From Medicago truncatula (Eukaryota > Streptophyta > Magnoliopsida > Fabales > Fabaceae), in NCBI RefSeq assembly GCF_003473485.1, contig NC_053044.1, forward strand, positions 29,020,091 through 29,084,090: DNA of 64,000 bases, in the 5' to 3' direction. This document shows positions 22,306 to 34,439 of the stretch, in pieces (the first letter of the stretch is position 1; every line of letters begins with the position of its first letter). The notes beneath the pieces are model-generated. The model was not told where the DNA came from and did no database searches. It saw only the letters and a program-made list of their open reading frames with translations. Both the position numbers and the translations under genes were made by a program.

Positions 22306-22930
22306 AAATCGACAATGTAAACAAAAATAGGATATATTGAACGGTTCGAATTATATTTGCCGAACTACGAGCAATTTTTTTCGGCAAGTATAGTCCTAAC
22401 ATGTTCAGACACAATGAATAAGAAACTAACCAAACAAAGATAAATCGAAGGAATAAGATCTTACCTTGGGTTTGTTGTTTGAAAATGTTTTTGAGCAAAG
22501 AAATCAGCAAGAATCACACAATGTGAGGTTTTCGGATTTTGGGATGTGAGAGAGAAGTTTGGATAGGGCAAAATGGAAATTGTTGAAGTGACGGGAGTTT
22601 CTGATTTTGACTTAAATATAGGATATGTTCGGCAAATAAAATCCAAACTACAGTTCAAATTCTATTTTCCGAGCAAAGGGTAAATTTAAAAGAAAAAAAT
22701 AGAGTTCGTGAGACACGCATAAGGTGAGAATTTAATAGTTTAACTCTTAATTATAGACTGATAACTTGGGTGGCATCCTATTCTAGATTGGTCCGAAGGC
22801 CTAAAATCCTCATTACACAAGGCCCAAATACATCAAAATTCAACTAAACAATCCATCAAATAAACGCCTAAATGATTTTATTTGGATTCCATTGTTCTAT
22901 AACGCATCAACGACTAAGAACGGTTGTTAA
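22306..22930. other. PMD upstream flank, no gene recognised
   Basis: Mostly unassigned. ATATTTGCCGAAC near 22,352 and its near inverse GTTCGGCAAATAAA near 22,628 form an inverted pair about 270 bp apart, which could be the ends of a small non-coding element. Confidence 0.4.
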
Positions 22931-24480
22931 GATACAACATTGGTGAAGCTTCAATCGTAACAAACTCCCATTGACTTCACAACGGCTACTTGCCAATGCT
23001 TATAAAAGGCATGATTTAACACCACGAGATACACAATTTTTATCATTTCAATGCATCATTCGTTTTGCTCTCATACTAAATTGAGTGTAAGAGTGCTTGC
23101 ATGTACCCGATAAGTACTCAAAAGTGATATATTTCATGTGTTAATTTAAACATTTGAATGACTTGTTTTGCAAGTTATCTATGGAAAAGCTCCAATTTTA
23201 TGCAAATATGTCATTTATGCTTTATGTGTCTTACTCTACCCTTTTTGTGCATGAAAATACAAGCAAGGACCAAGAAATCAACCAAATTTGCAAGACAATC
23301 TCTCTTAAGCGAGAAAACTGCCGAGAGCCACTGCCAATCTCCCTTCCAGCTCGCTTAAGCGAGATTCAGCAAATTCAGGATAAGGTGCTACGTGGCAGTC
23401 ATCCAGTGGCCATCGTGAGACATATTCAATCTCACTTAAGCTTGATCTGAATCTCGCTTAACCAAGAGTGACAGATTCAGCCATATAAATAGCTTTTCTC
23501 TCTTTTTTTTGGGCGGCATTCATTCACTGTAGAAGATATTTTCTGATTTTTTAGAGAGAGAGAGAGAGAGAGAGAGCATTTCTAGAGAGAGAAACATGAA
23601 GCAAGAGTGTTAGAAGTTGATTCTTCCCAAGATTTGTAGAGAAATCATGAATCTTGTCATGAATCTTCATCTTTTCTTCCATTTTTGCAAGGCTACTATG
23701 AAAGTATGTGGCTATAATCTATCCTTTGGGGTTAGAGGTACTAGATCAAGTTAATATGTACTCTTTTTTATCCTTAAATATATGATTCTAACAGTATTTT
23801 ACTTGATGTTGATTTTATTCTTGTGTTTAATGTTATATTTATGATTTGAAATGATGTTGAAAGATGCTTTTGAATCTAAAGTTAGAATAATCATCTATCA
23901 ATACGTCAAAGTTCTAGACATGGAATTTAGGTTTTGATTATCACTTTGAATATTGGAACTCAAAGCTTTTGTATCGTCTAATAGTTCGGGAAATCGGCAA
24001 TACAACGATGCAATCAACTATTGGATCGTTTAATAGTTTGGAAAATCGGCATTTAAACGATTCAATAGAAATCACAACATCATTTGAACACGAATTATGT
24101 TGTTGAACGATATGTGATAATATTGAGTAAAGCTAGAATCCGTTTAAGTAATCATAAGAGTGCACTATTTAATGTTTGGTCAACGACTCTAACCCCACGC
24201 ATGAATTGCCCTACCTCGTCTCAATTTTATTGCTATATTCAAATTTAGATTAGTTTTTAATCAATCAATCATCATTTTATTTCAACAAAATGAATGAATC
24301 ATTTGAACTATAAGTTTAGAACGATATCAATTGTTGAACGGCTTGAATATTGCACCAATCCTGTGAAGACGATAACAAAAATACTTATTTTTGATACAAC
24401 ATCGGTACCCCAACTTCAACTTTGATGGATGGATTTTCAACACCGGACCTCATTTGTTAAACTATTTTTAATGAAGTGAT
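22931..24480 (+). repeat. Ty3/Gypsy-like LTR remnant
   Basis: Features typical of Athila/Tat-like LTRs: repeated palindromic 'cttaagcgag' motifs (23,308-23,460), a 'tataaatag' box at about 23,484, a GA-rich leader, and 'cctgtgaagacgataacaaa' near 24,360. GATACAACAT(T/C)GGT occurs near both limits (22,931 and 24,392). No protein domains remain. Confidence 0.4.
23551..23578. repeat. (GA)n microsatellite
   Basis: About 13 uninterrupted GA units in the leader of the LTR-like remnant. Confidence 0.85.
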
Positions 24481-24543
24481 GTACATAAAATTGGTAGTTC
24501 GTCTTTCAACGTGTCAGCTATCCATTTTTTATTCATCTCACCT

Positions 24544-24577
24544 TTTTTTTTTTTTTTTTTTTTTCTTCTTTGGTGAA
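24544..24577 (-). mobile_element. Micro-retroposon scar (34 bp) with 13-bp target duplication
   Basis: On the minus strand TTCACCAAAGAAG is followed by about 21 A residues. Exact copies of ATTCATCTCACCT flank it at 24531-24543 and 24578-24590. This is a LINE or SINE insertion truncated to its tail. Confidence 0.75.
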
Positions 24578-24590
24578 ATTCATCTCACCT

Positions 24591-25290
24591 AATTAACACC
24601 ATAAAATATTCCTTCTATCAATATTGTGCTTTCAACACCGAATATTTCCTTCGCTATGTTTGATGATTCAGGGGCCTTGACACGTCCTGTAAAATATTCC
24701 TTTTGGTGCCTTTTAAGGTGGGTAAATGGGTAATTAATTTTTCTATGATGGAAAATTTTGGTTTTGCAATCGGTGGTAAATGTCTGTCTTTTCAACAAAT
24801 ATTTGCTTTTTTTATTCTTTCTCGTGAAACAATATTTACTTTTTGTTATGCTCCAAATAAAGAATTCCCTAGTGACATGTTAACCAAACGACCAAAAAGA
24901 TTTAATATTTTATTGAACAAATAAAATGGAAATGTATAAATATGTTTTCTGTTTTCGTCAACGCATAAATATTATCAACTGGTGGTAAGAAAGCACAATT
25001 TTAACCTATTAATATTATCAGTAGTAATATTTTAACAATCATTTTGGTACAACCTTTTAAACAATTTTGTTGTTCTCTTTTTTTATTGGTCAAAAACAAT
25101 AGAGAGAGAGAGAAAAAGAAAGAGAGAGAATAAAAACATAATGTGAGTATAAGAGAGAAAGTTGTATAAAAGTTATACCAAAATAATTATACAAATATCA
25201 TTTCTCTAAATATTATCATACTTTCTTTTTAAATATCTTCTTTATTATGTTGAAGGACTTTAAGTCTTTTTAATATTAATTCTTTTGTTT
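24591..25290. other. Intergenic, nothing recognised
   Basis: AT-rich. A 73-codon plus-strand frame at 24,703-24,924 has no motif I know and no supporting context. Confidence 0.45.
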
Positions 25291-25300
25291 GTTTAGAACA

Positions 25301-25421
25301 AAAATGGTTGACAACAGAAAATGATGCGGTGACGAAGCTATTGGATGCATTGCTTAAGCCTAAACCAACTCATGATGGATCCTCAATTAACGATCCTTTT
25401 GATCCTGAAGGAGCTCTATGA
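25301..25421 (+). other. Possible orphan exon
   Basis: From about 25,303 the plus strand reads WLTTENDAVTKLLDALLKPK, then PTHDGSSINDPFDPEGAL and a stop. An AG acceptor lies just upstream (tttgtttag, 25,291-25,297). The composition looks protein-like, but no upstream exon or family was recognised. It may be the last exon of a lost gene. Confidence 0.25.
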
Positions 25422-25891
25422 TGAAATGGATTAAGGGCATGCCGAAGATTTTTGCAACCATGGAGTGCACCGAAGCTGTGAAAACACACACTTTTTATAT
25501 TAGGGTATTCTGGTGTGTCGAACACGTGTCGGTGTCTGACTTTGACACTGACACGACCATGGGTGGAGCCCTTCATGAGTTGGGGTGGACTACGGCCGTG
25601 GTCCACCGAAAAAATAAAAAATTAACAACCGTAGGTCTATTTAGCGAGATTTTAAACAATTTTGTTACAATTGTAGTGTTTGACTTATCTAAATTCCCAC
25701 TAATTGGCGTAGTGGCCCATCTAGAAAATTAAGAAAATTTATAATTATAGGTCTATTTTACGAGTTTTTAAACAATTTTTCAATGGTTTGGGTTTTCGGC
25801 GGTTCTAAAAGTGACATATGTGATTTTTGTCATGCTTATATTTGGTTGGGTAGCGGAGGTTTACATACCTTTTAATTTTTTGGTGTTTCAA
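25422..25891. other. Intergenic, repeat-like
   Basis: Contains 'cacgtgtcggtgtctgactttgacactgacacg' type sequence common in legume repeats. No gene seen. Confidence 0.4.
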
Positions 25892-25907
25892 ATCTCATTT
25901 ACATTGT

Positions 25908-28355
25908 TTTTTTGATAAGGCCAAAAGAAAGGTTAGGCATCTAGGAGAGTCTGAAGCATCCCAGCTAGGTTGGCACCCAACAAACACCCCCATCCACTAC
26001 CGCCTTTCCAATACCTAATATTATTAAAAAAAAAAAAAAAAAGGGGAAAAATCTGTACAAAAAACGGGGGACTAGGCCAAGACCCTCAAAATAAGAAAGA
26101 AAATAGACAGAAAAAATAAATAGAAAAGAAACAGACAAAGCTAAGAAAATCTGAAATTGGTAAGCCCGTGTCTGTCCCTCACAAAGTCTGCCAACAATGA
26201 AGGAGGTAAAATGTTGAACCAAAAAGTGCCATTAATCTCATATCCCATAGCTGCAAGGCTGCCTACACAACAATTCCCTTCGCAAAAAATATGAGAGCAA
26301 ATAACCGTCAAACCTTGATGAGTGCAGTTATGCCATCGGTTTCTAAGACGTTACCGATACCCGGGATGTTCCAAAAAATTATATTCAATTAAAAGATGGA
26401 TGAGGACCCTGAGAACGGGTTATGTATGGTGCCTTCTGTAAATTCTTTTTTTTTTCTTTGACTTGGAAACAACGTCTATAAAAGGTTTATCCGTAGCTGC
26501 TGCCTTTGATAACCAAGCTTGCATAAAATTTATGTCCTTTTGTAAAACTGGATCTATCTGAGCATCGGCTGGAGCTACAATACTACTTATATCTGGAATT
26601 TTATTTTTTTACAGGAGATAAAATATGTGAATGGTGATCCTCTAAGTCAGTTGGAATTCTGTTATCGGAAACATTCTCTAGTTGCATGCTTAAATTATTA
26701 TTCTCAATAACCGGGCTAAGAGAAGTAGTAATTACCAAAGGTGTCGGTATGGCTGCAGGAATAGCATATGTGCTTTCATCGTTGTTAATATTATGTGTTT
26801 CAACCGGTATTGCTTCTGAATGATCGGCAATGCTCTCCCTTTGGTTCTGGTTTGGTAAATCAAGCTGAGGAGCAGATTGCACTGGATCAGCATCTGGTGT
26901 CTTTTGTACGTAAGCAGCTAAATTATGGTGTGGTTCAGCTTCAATTTCCTCTTCAACTCGTACCTGTTCGGGAATAGTAGTGGCACCAAAAGCTCGTGAG
27001 GAGCCAGCAGCTTAGATGTTTTGTGTTTCAGTTTCAAATTCCTCTTCAACTCGTGCGGGTTCTGGAATAGTACTGGCAGCAAAGGCTAGTGAGGAGCCAA
27101 TGCCAGTTGGATTTTCCTTTAAAGGAACCCACGTAGTCTTTGGATTTTCCTGCCTGGGGTATAGCCGTCTGCAGACAGTGACGTCGTGACCAATATTCTG
27201 ACAATGAGAACAAAAATCAGTCAACCATTCATAGGCCACCGCAACCGTGAAGGCAAACCCTTCCCTTTCGACAACAATCTCATGAAAATAACTTACGGGA
27301 GAAATCCATATCAACAAGAATTCTTGCATAATGTCCAAACAAATGCTTTGTCGTTGCATTGTCTATCACAAGAGGTGTCCCCAACGCTCCTGCAATCTCT
27401 CGAAGAGTCCGTTCCATCCGGTACTCCTGAGGTAGTTCTATTAAGCGAATCCACACTTGAGCATGTGAATTACGTTGAGTGTGCATATTGAAGTCTTTGG
27501 ACCACTCAAACATCCGAAGGACACCCGATTTCAAGTTTACGGTGCCTGCTGCCCACACAGTAGGCATATCCATTTCTAAAGCAAAGAAAAATTCGTAAAA
27601 CCCTCTTCCTAAAGACATCATGCACCAGGCACCTGCCGTCTTCCATAGCTTCTGCAATCGCGATTCAATTTCCCTTATAGAAAATGGCTTGTCCCCCTTG
27701 TTCAACACAAGTCTGCCCCTCAAATTTGACTTACAGAAATCCGTTCCTCAGTCCTAAATTTCCTGGGTGATCTTAATACAGAGTGTTTCTCCACGTATTT
27801 TTGGCTGCGGCAGATTATCATTGGAAGCCGCCCTAGTTGACCCTGTCAGATCCTGAGCAAACGAAACCACTTGCTGAGTGGAAGGCGGTGGTGGCGCGAC
27901 AGCCCTTAAAACCTTGGGAGCGGCTGCAAGAGCGGACATCTCAGCTTGCCAGTCAAACATGGCAGCTGAGATCGTGAAAAAAGATGGTCGAAATTGAAAG
28001 CTGATCCAAAAGAAAGCTAATTGAATTGACGGTGGAGGAAGCTTTCACGTAACAAAGAAATTCAGACCAGACACGTGATCCCAATACAATTTGTTTGCAA
28101 GTACAAGGAAAAAATTGGTGTTGTTGCTAACTTACATAAGCCAATTGGATTGGTGTTGAATTGTTTTAAAAAATTGAAATGGTTTCCTTAGAGCAATCAA
28201 CAACAAGCACAATCAGTAGACAAGCAATTGGATAATTGAATTAGGCAAGCTGTAACGGTGAACAATGGAGGGGCAGCGCCCATGCTAGGCAAACCATAGC
28301 AGAGCGTGAAACATCATTTTTTCACAATATCTTAAAAAATATAATAAAATAAGTT
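25908..28355 (-). mobile_element. Internally deleted LINE with 16-bp target duplication
   Basis: ATCTCATTTACATTGT is repeated exactly at 25892-25907 and 28356-28371, flanking a 2,448-bp insertion. On the minus strand it opens with a 5' UTR, then ORF1 (27,960 downward) with a DUF4283 domain (GRLVLNKGDKPFSIREIESR, LRMFEWSKDFNMHTQR) and a zinc knuckle CSHCQNIGHDVTVC near 27,215. A low-complexity tail follows, then the 3' UTR ending 'ggccttatcaaaaaaa'. ORF2 (endonuclease and RT) is absent, so the copy was deleted internally or was inserted that way. ORF1 has at least two frame breaks. Confidence 0.85.
27012..27960 (-). pseudogene. LINE ORF1 (DUF4283 and zinc knuckle), broken
   Basis: Nucleic-acid-binding ORF1 protein of the LINE at 25,908-28,355. 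The start MFDWQAEMSALAAAPK is at 27,960. A stop after KITQEI near 27,757 and a frameshift near 27,280-27,300 split it into three overlapping frames. The DUF4283 core (27,720-27,300) and the CX2CX4HX4C knuckle (27,230-27,190) are recognisable. Confidence 0.75.
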
Positions 28356-28371
28356 ATCTCATTTACATTGT

Positions 28372-29574
28372 CTTGTCAACTAAAAATTCATCCAATTAAC
28401 AGTTGTATTATAAAAAATAAAAAAATATTCGTAATTTATAACATTAGTAAACTATGTCATTTATTTTATTAAAGTACACTAGCTTTTTTGTCAAACTTTT
28501 AATCGCCCAACCAAACTATTTTTGGTTCCGCCACTACGACACTTATGATTATGCCAAATAACATCATTTTCTTAAATTATTATCTGTTTTTGGTGTCTGT
28601 ATCGTTTCTGGTGTCGTGCTATTAGTGTATTAATAATAACTGCATATAACTAATATTGTTAAATTTGTTTTTAATTTTCCTATTAGTTAGAGAGTTAACT
28701 TGCATAGCAAGCAAGTAACCATTTTGCCTATAAAAGGCTTTGTAATTGTGAACCTCATAACTAATGAATAATATTCACATTACACAATAATTCTATCCCT
28801 CATTCTCTCTTCTCATAACAACTTTTCTGTTTCAATCATCTTGCTTAAAAATAGCTTATCTTCATAAGCACTTTTTGATGCGCTTGAACAAAGTTACTGT
28901 TCTAACACGTGTTTCATAGCACTGAAACGGTGTAATTTGTTTCTGCAGATATAAACATTTAAAATCTGCAACGGAAACGGTGTAAACATTGAACGATGTT
29001 TTGCAAATAAAATAAAAAAAATTATTAATAGAAACATTGCATTAATGTTGATATTTTGAAAATAGTAACGAGTTTTTAAAATTTTATCACATCGACTATA
29101 ACATATTGGTCCATAAAAAATTGCTTCTGCATAAACGACGAGCGCTAGAAATAGCAGAATTACAAAAGGGCAATAGATAAATTTGTTTGTAACCTAGTAG
29201 TAGAGTTTTTGAATAATGTTGGATTGACCGTAGAAGAAGATGATTTTGAACAATTTAATGAAAATTTGAAAGATGATAATCCCATTGATGTTTTTTTTTC
29301 TTTTAGGGAGATCATGTCGATGTTAATGATAATGTTTTTTATGCGTCAAATATTGATGTAGATATCGATGACCATTTCATTTCTCCTTTAGATATATATG
29401 TTCCTAAAAATTGAGGTATTCTTTTACTCAATTTTATATGTTCCTAGAAATTGGGGTATTCTTTTTTTACTTAGAAGTCTCATTTATTCCAAAAAGAAAA
29501 TTATATTTTTGATAAAAAGTAAATTTATTTTAAATAAAATCAATAATTATACTAAATCAAGATAAACTATTTTA
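28372..29574. repeat. Mostly unassigned, with a Copia-like LTR piece
   Basis: From about 28,600 to 28,850 there is 'gttagagagttaacttgc', 'cctataaaaggctttgtaat' and a leader 'acaataattctatccctc', a pattern typical of Ty1/Copia LTRs in legumes. No coding domain or defined ends. From 28,960 to 29,570 I recognise nothing. Confidence 0.3.
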
Positions 29575-29577
29575 GCT

Positions 29578-29835
29578 TTTTTTTTTTTTTTTTACGTAGA
29601 GGTTTCTTCCACCAGACCTTGGAGCAGGGACCTCGCTCGTGAAGTATATCATCGTACCTACGGTCCATCCAATTGAGAGAGAATAAAAAGAATCCTTTTC
29701 GGAGCGATTCGTCATTCCCGAACGCAGCATACAACTATCCATTGTACGAGTGCCTGTCCTAGCTAGGAGTCGAAACTTGGTTTGGCACATTGTCAAAGTC
29801 TAGCCCTTTTTGCTAGACCTAACCTCCATTGGTAA
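29578..29835 (-). mobile_element. SINE-like retroposon
   Basis: On the minus strand a ~240-bp unit starts near 29,835 with 'aatggaggttaggtctagc', has a box B-like GTTTCGACTCC region and ends in an A-tail of about 15 (the T-run at 29,578-29,593). It sits just upstream of the first ankyrin/TZF copy. Target duplication not resolved. Confidence 0.55.
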
Positions 29836-30559
29836 AATAGATGGCACTGTCACACTAGTCTTTAGTAACAATCACTTTAACACTCAATTTTTAACACTCA
29901 CTTTATTATAGGATGGAATTATGTGAATCTAACCGATTTATGTAAGTTCTATTTCCTAAATTGCAAGATTATCTTGAATTTTACAAGCTTAAAATTATTT
30001 TTTTGAAGTACTCGAGATTACAATATTTTTGCTTGGATCCTAAGAAATATGTGTGTTTTGAATTGTTTGCATTTGCTTCTTAAGATTGTGGATGTTAATG
30101 TAAATAACCATAGGCGTGTATACAAGACTGTAACAGGTTTTCTCTTTCACTGTGGAAGTTGTAATAACTTGTTTTTGCTATTTGGTTAATAAGGTTGTGC
30201 AACAGTTTTCGGTTTTTTATTTTATGTTACGAAGGTTTATGCTTATTTTAGAATTATGGTTGTGCATAAACAAAAATATTAAACTTTTAAAAATTAAACC
30301 AATACTTGTTGCTATGTTTTTTTTTTGAGACATTGTTGCAAATAATAACAAATTTAGCAGAATTTGTCTCCTTTTAATTGCCTATCAGATTCTTCTGTTT
30401 ATTGTTTAATTAAACTGAAATTTTTTAAGGGAATTTTCTATGCTTTAAATATGTAGAATTCTCTCTTGTTTAGCATCATATTAAAAAACGTTTTCTCTTT
30501 TGATTTTGCAGATTCTGTATAAGGGGAAAGCTAAACAAACTGTAATAAAATAAAAAGTC

Positions 30560-32389
30560 ATGTTCAACGGTGCGAATAGAAAACCTTGTCAAACTGGTTT
30601 GATTAAGGAAAATGAATATGGAAGACAATAAGAACTTCATCATAAGATTTCGGCTTTGCTTGAGTTTTCAGCCAAAGATGACGTATTGGCATTCACAGAT
30701 GCTGTTGAAAAAGGCGAACATGAAGTCGATGAGGTAGGATTATGGTATGGAAGAAGGGTTGGATCGAAGGATATGGGATATGAAGAGAGGACGGCTCTTA
30801 TGGTTGCTGCCTTATTTGGAAGCAAGGGTGTGTTGTCTTATATTCTCGGAACCAGTCGTGTTGATGTCAACCGAGTGTGCGGCTCAGATAGGGCTACCGC
30901 TCTTCGTTGTGCTGTTTCTGGATGTTCTGCTGCTTCTGCTGAAGTTATCAACCTTTCGCTTGATGCATCTGCAGATGTTAGTTCCATTGATGTGAATGAT
31001 AACAGTGCAGCGACTTGATTGTCTCGGTGTCTAGTAGTATATTCGGTTCAAGGAAGAGGATACTACGATCCATACTAGAAGGCGTAGATGATGTTGATTT
31101 CCTTAAAGAAGTAGGTTTTCAATTGGTGGAGCAGCAGCAAAATGTAGCTACACCTCGAACTGAGAAGAAAGATTATCCAATTAATCCATCCCTACCTGAC
31201 ATAAACAATGAGATATATAGTACAGATGAATTTAGGATGTTTACATTCAAAGTGAAGCCTTGTTCAAGGGTTATTCTCATGATTGGACTGAGTGCCCCTT
31301 TGTTCATCCAGGGGAAACGCAAGGCGCCGTGATTCGAGGAAATATCATTACACATGTGTCCCTTGCCCCGAGTTTCGGAAGGGATCATGTAGAAAAGGGG
31401 ATGCTTGTGAATATGCACATGGTATTTTTGAATGCTGGCTTCATCCAGCTCAATATATAACAAGGCTTTGCAAGGATGAAACCAGATGCACCAGAAGGGT
31501 TTGCTTTTTTGCTCACAAACCAGAGGAGCTTCGACCGTTATATGCTTCTACCGGTTGTCCTTTGCCTTCACCTACATCATATTCAAATTCACCTTGTGCT
31601 TCTTCAATGGATTCTTTCACATTGAGTTCTCCGTCTTCTTCGATACAATCTGCACCAACGCCACCTTTGATTCCATCGGCATCATCGCCTGCTACTGGAA
31701 CCATGTGGCAGACTCAGATTCAGCTTCATGCTGCAGTCCCAACCCTTCAGATGCCGAGAAACAGATTGAAAACTGTACTGAATGCTGGAAATAACATAGA
31801 ATTTCTCGAACTTGAGAATCGCCTCAGTCTTTCATCCCCTTCAAATAGGCTTGCAAGAGTGAATCCTACTAACCTTGAAAACTTTTTCGGGTCATCGATA
31901 CAATCTCCGACCACAATGCAGATGCATCAGAACGCAAACTAGCCACTCTGGTGCTATCATTCTGATCTTACCAATTGAAATGTTATTGGCTCACTCCAAT
32001 TCAGAGTAGATGCCTTCTCAAAGCAAAGCCAGAGCTTTATCGAGCGCACTAGCATGGCGAGCTTTAGTTCTGATCTTCCTTCTGCTACCTCAGTTGCCAT
32101 GGAGCCTTCTATTTTCTCTGGTTGGGGCTCGCCTGATGGAAAATTAGACTGGTCCATCCGCGGCTTTCGAAACAGAAGTAGCACTTCAACAATGGCTTAT
32201 GCATTAAACGTCGACGATCCAGATGTATTTTTAAGGCATGAATCTTGGGTAAATTCTCTTGTGAAGGATGCTCCAACAATGGAATTTGATCAATATTGTT
32301 TTGAAGATCAACTGAAATGCCATAATCCGGACGCGGTTCTTTCTTTGTTGGAGCAATTGTACATGGAACATGAGCAGATGGTGGTGTGA
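30560..32389 (+). pseudogene. Ankyrin + CCCH tandem zinc finger (RR-TZF) copy A, broken
   Basis: Relative of the plant arginine-rich TZF proteins (AtTZF7-11/OXS2/SZF type), which act on mRNA turnover and stress responses. The ATG at 30,560 is followed after 23 codons by an extra TAA (30,629). Ankyrin repeats lie at about 30,780-31,000 (ERTALMVAALFGSKGVLSYI). After a frame break come STDEFRMFTFKVKPC and then, over further breaks near 31,270 and 31,320, the two fingers CPEFRKGSCRKGDACEYAH and CKDETRCTRRVCFFAH. The C-terminal part stops at 31,942 and again reads on to 32,389. At least five lesions make a full protein impossible. 'ttttgcag' at about 30,505 looks like the 5' UTR intron acceptor. 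Confidence 0.85.
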
Positions 32390-33559
32390 ATCTAATGTTA
32401 ATTATAACATTGAATCCTCCGTGCTCTAGAGTCTTTATTTATTTTATGATTTTTTTTCTTTATGTTATAGATACTGATTATTTATAAGCGACATTTTGCA
32501 GAAAAATGTCTATTATACAAAAGTTATGCAAGTATTTTGCATCAGTATCAACTTGTTACTACTACTAGGGTATAGTATATGGTTCCATTATCTTGCTTTG
32601 TTGTTCAAATTGAGTTGTACTTTCCAGCAACCAAGAGAACTGTGATTTGTGTCGTGAGACTGATGAATGCAAATGCTGATAATTATACAGATTCCAATTT
32701 CATTTTTGTAGCTCATCTTTGTAGCTTTCATTTTTCCTATTTCATTCTAGTTTGAGTCATGCATATATCATATATGTCTAATCTAGTAAAAATTTACATA
32801 TGTTTGGCACTGGTGTCTTCCTACATATTATAGATTGATGCCTTTTAGATTCTTGCATTGTCTTTTTAATGTTTTACCATAATCTGATACGGCTGTTTTT
32901 TAGTTTAGATTGTTAATTTTGTTGCTGTTGTTGACTAGATTTTTTTTATCTTTGTCCTCTAATCTAATTATATATTCTGCTATATGTACCATTGATGATT
33001 CGGCATGCTACTTTTGATCTAAGAAGTTTTTATTCATTGGTTTTTTCGGTCAAAATATAGTTAAGTCTATCGAGCGCAAGGAAAATTATTTTTAGAGCTT
33101 AACTTAATGGATTTAGCTTTTATCAGTCTTTCTCCCTGAAAATATCAATATTGAGTTATAAAATAACTTAACTTATTTTCATATTATGAATTTTCATATT
33201 ATAGTATGAATTTTCATATTATAAAATAAAATAAAATAACTGCCTCTGGATCAAAAAGACATTTGGACAAAGTGACATAACTGCACAATAGCTCCTATCA
33301 TAAGGTAAGCTGCACCTCATGTAGAGTAACTTTGCTTGTAAAACAAGAAACTACCTCAACTAACTCTGAAATCTGGAACTGATATAACTGTTTTCCTAAC
33401 TGTTTTGAGCTTATGAACTTGGCTTGGATTCACTTAAATCTGACTTAGAAGAGGAGCTGGTAATCAGTGACTAGTTCAGCAGCTTGGTGAGTTTTTCTTT
33501 TTTACCTCAAAATCGTAAAACAGCAAAACACACTGAAAAAGTCTTCCACTTCTTCCTTT

Positions 33560-34080
33560 GCCTTGCTTTCCAAGTTTCTAAACCTTCACCAGATTTTGGC
33601 GCAGTTTCCTTATTCATGTAAGTTCTTCTATTATAATTCTAGATTTATGTATTTTTCTTATTCTTCATGCTGAGTCAATGAATTTCACCTAAAGATGCTA
33701 TCTTTTCTAAAATTATATGAGATTGCAATGTGTTTTCTTGGATGCTAAGAAAATTCCTGAAAAAAGGTGTGTTCTGAATTATTTGTATTTGTCTTATTAA
33801 GAGTGTTTCTAAAACCTTCACCAAGTTTTGGTGCTGTTTCCTTGTTCATGTAAGCTCTTGTTTTTTGATTCCACCTTTATCTATTTTTCCTATTATCCTT
33901 GATGGCTCATTGAGTTATGTATAAAGAATTGATCTTTTCTAAAAGCATTTGAGATTACAATGTGTTTTTTTGGTTGCTAAGAAAGTTTCTGAAAAATGGT
34001 GTGTTTTGAAAGTTTCTTGAGAGTCTTGATGAATGTGTATGAAAGAGTCTTGGAAGACAGAAAAAAGGTTGGATGATACA
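33560..34080 (+). repeat. Duplicated 5' leader exon and donor upstream of copy B
   Basis: The sequence 'ccttcaccaagttttggtgc...ttccttattcatgtaagtt' occurs twice (about 33,584 and 33,817) with the following intron-like text, a direct repeat of about 235 bp. Each copy ends in an ATGTAAGT splice donor. Unit 2 has the same doubling near 39,328 and 39,539. Confidence 0.65.
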
Positions 34081-34439
34081 CAAAACTTTTTATATGCTTT
34101 GATACATCAATGTTGGATGATACACAAAATAACCATTGCTATGTTCTTAATCTAACAATATTAAATGCAGTAGGTCGATAAAATTAACAAGCTGAACGTG
34201 TAGTTGTCATGAGTGTAGAATCCCAGAATTGTTTGTATTGTTTTGCTATTTGGTTATTTTGTTAACAAGGTTGTGCAATAATTTACCATTGTTTGTTCTT
34301 ATTTTTAGAATTACAGTTGTGCATAAACTATGATATTAAACATTTAAAATTACACCAATACATGTTAATTTCCTAGTTATTGATGATTTTGTAGCAAATT
34401 TAGCAAAAACAAGATTGCCTTAAGGGAGCAGGTTTTGAA

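Noticed and set aside
23154-23450. A 98-residue protein gene
   Set aside because: It lies in an LTR-like remnant with palindromic CTTAAGCGAG motifs and has no domain.
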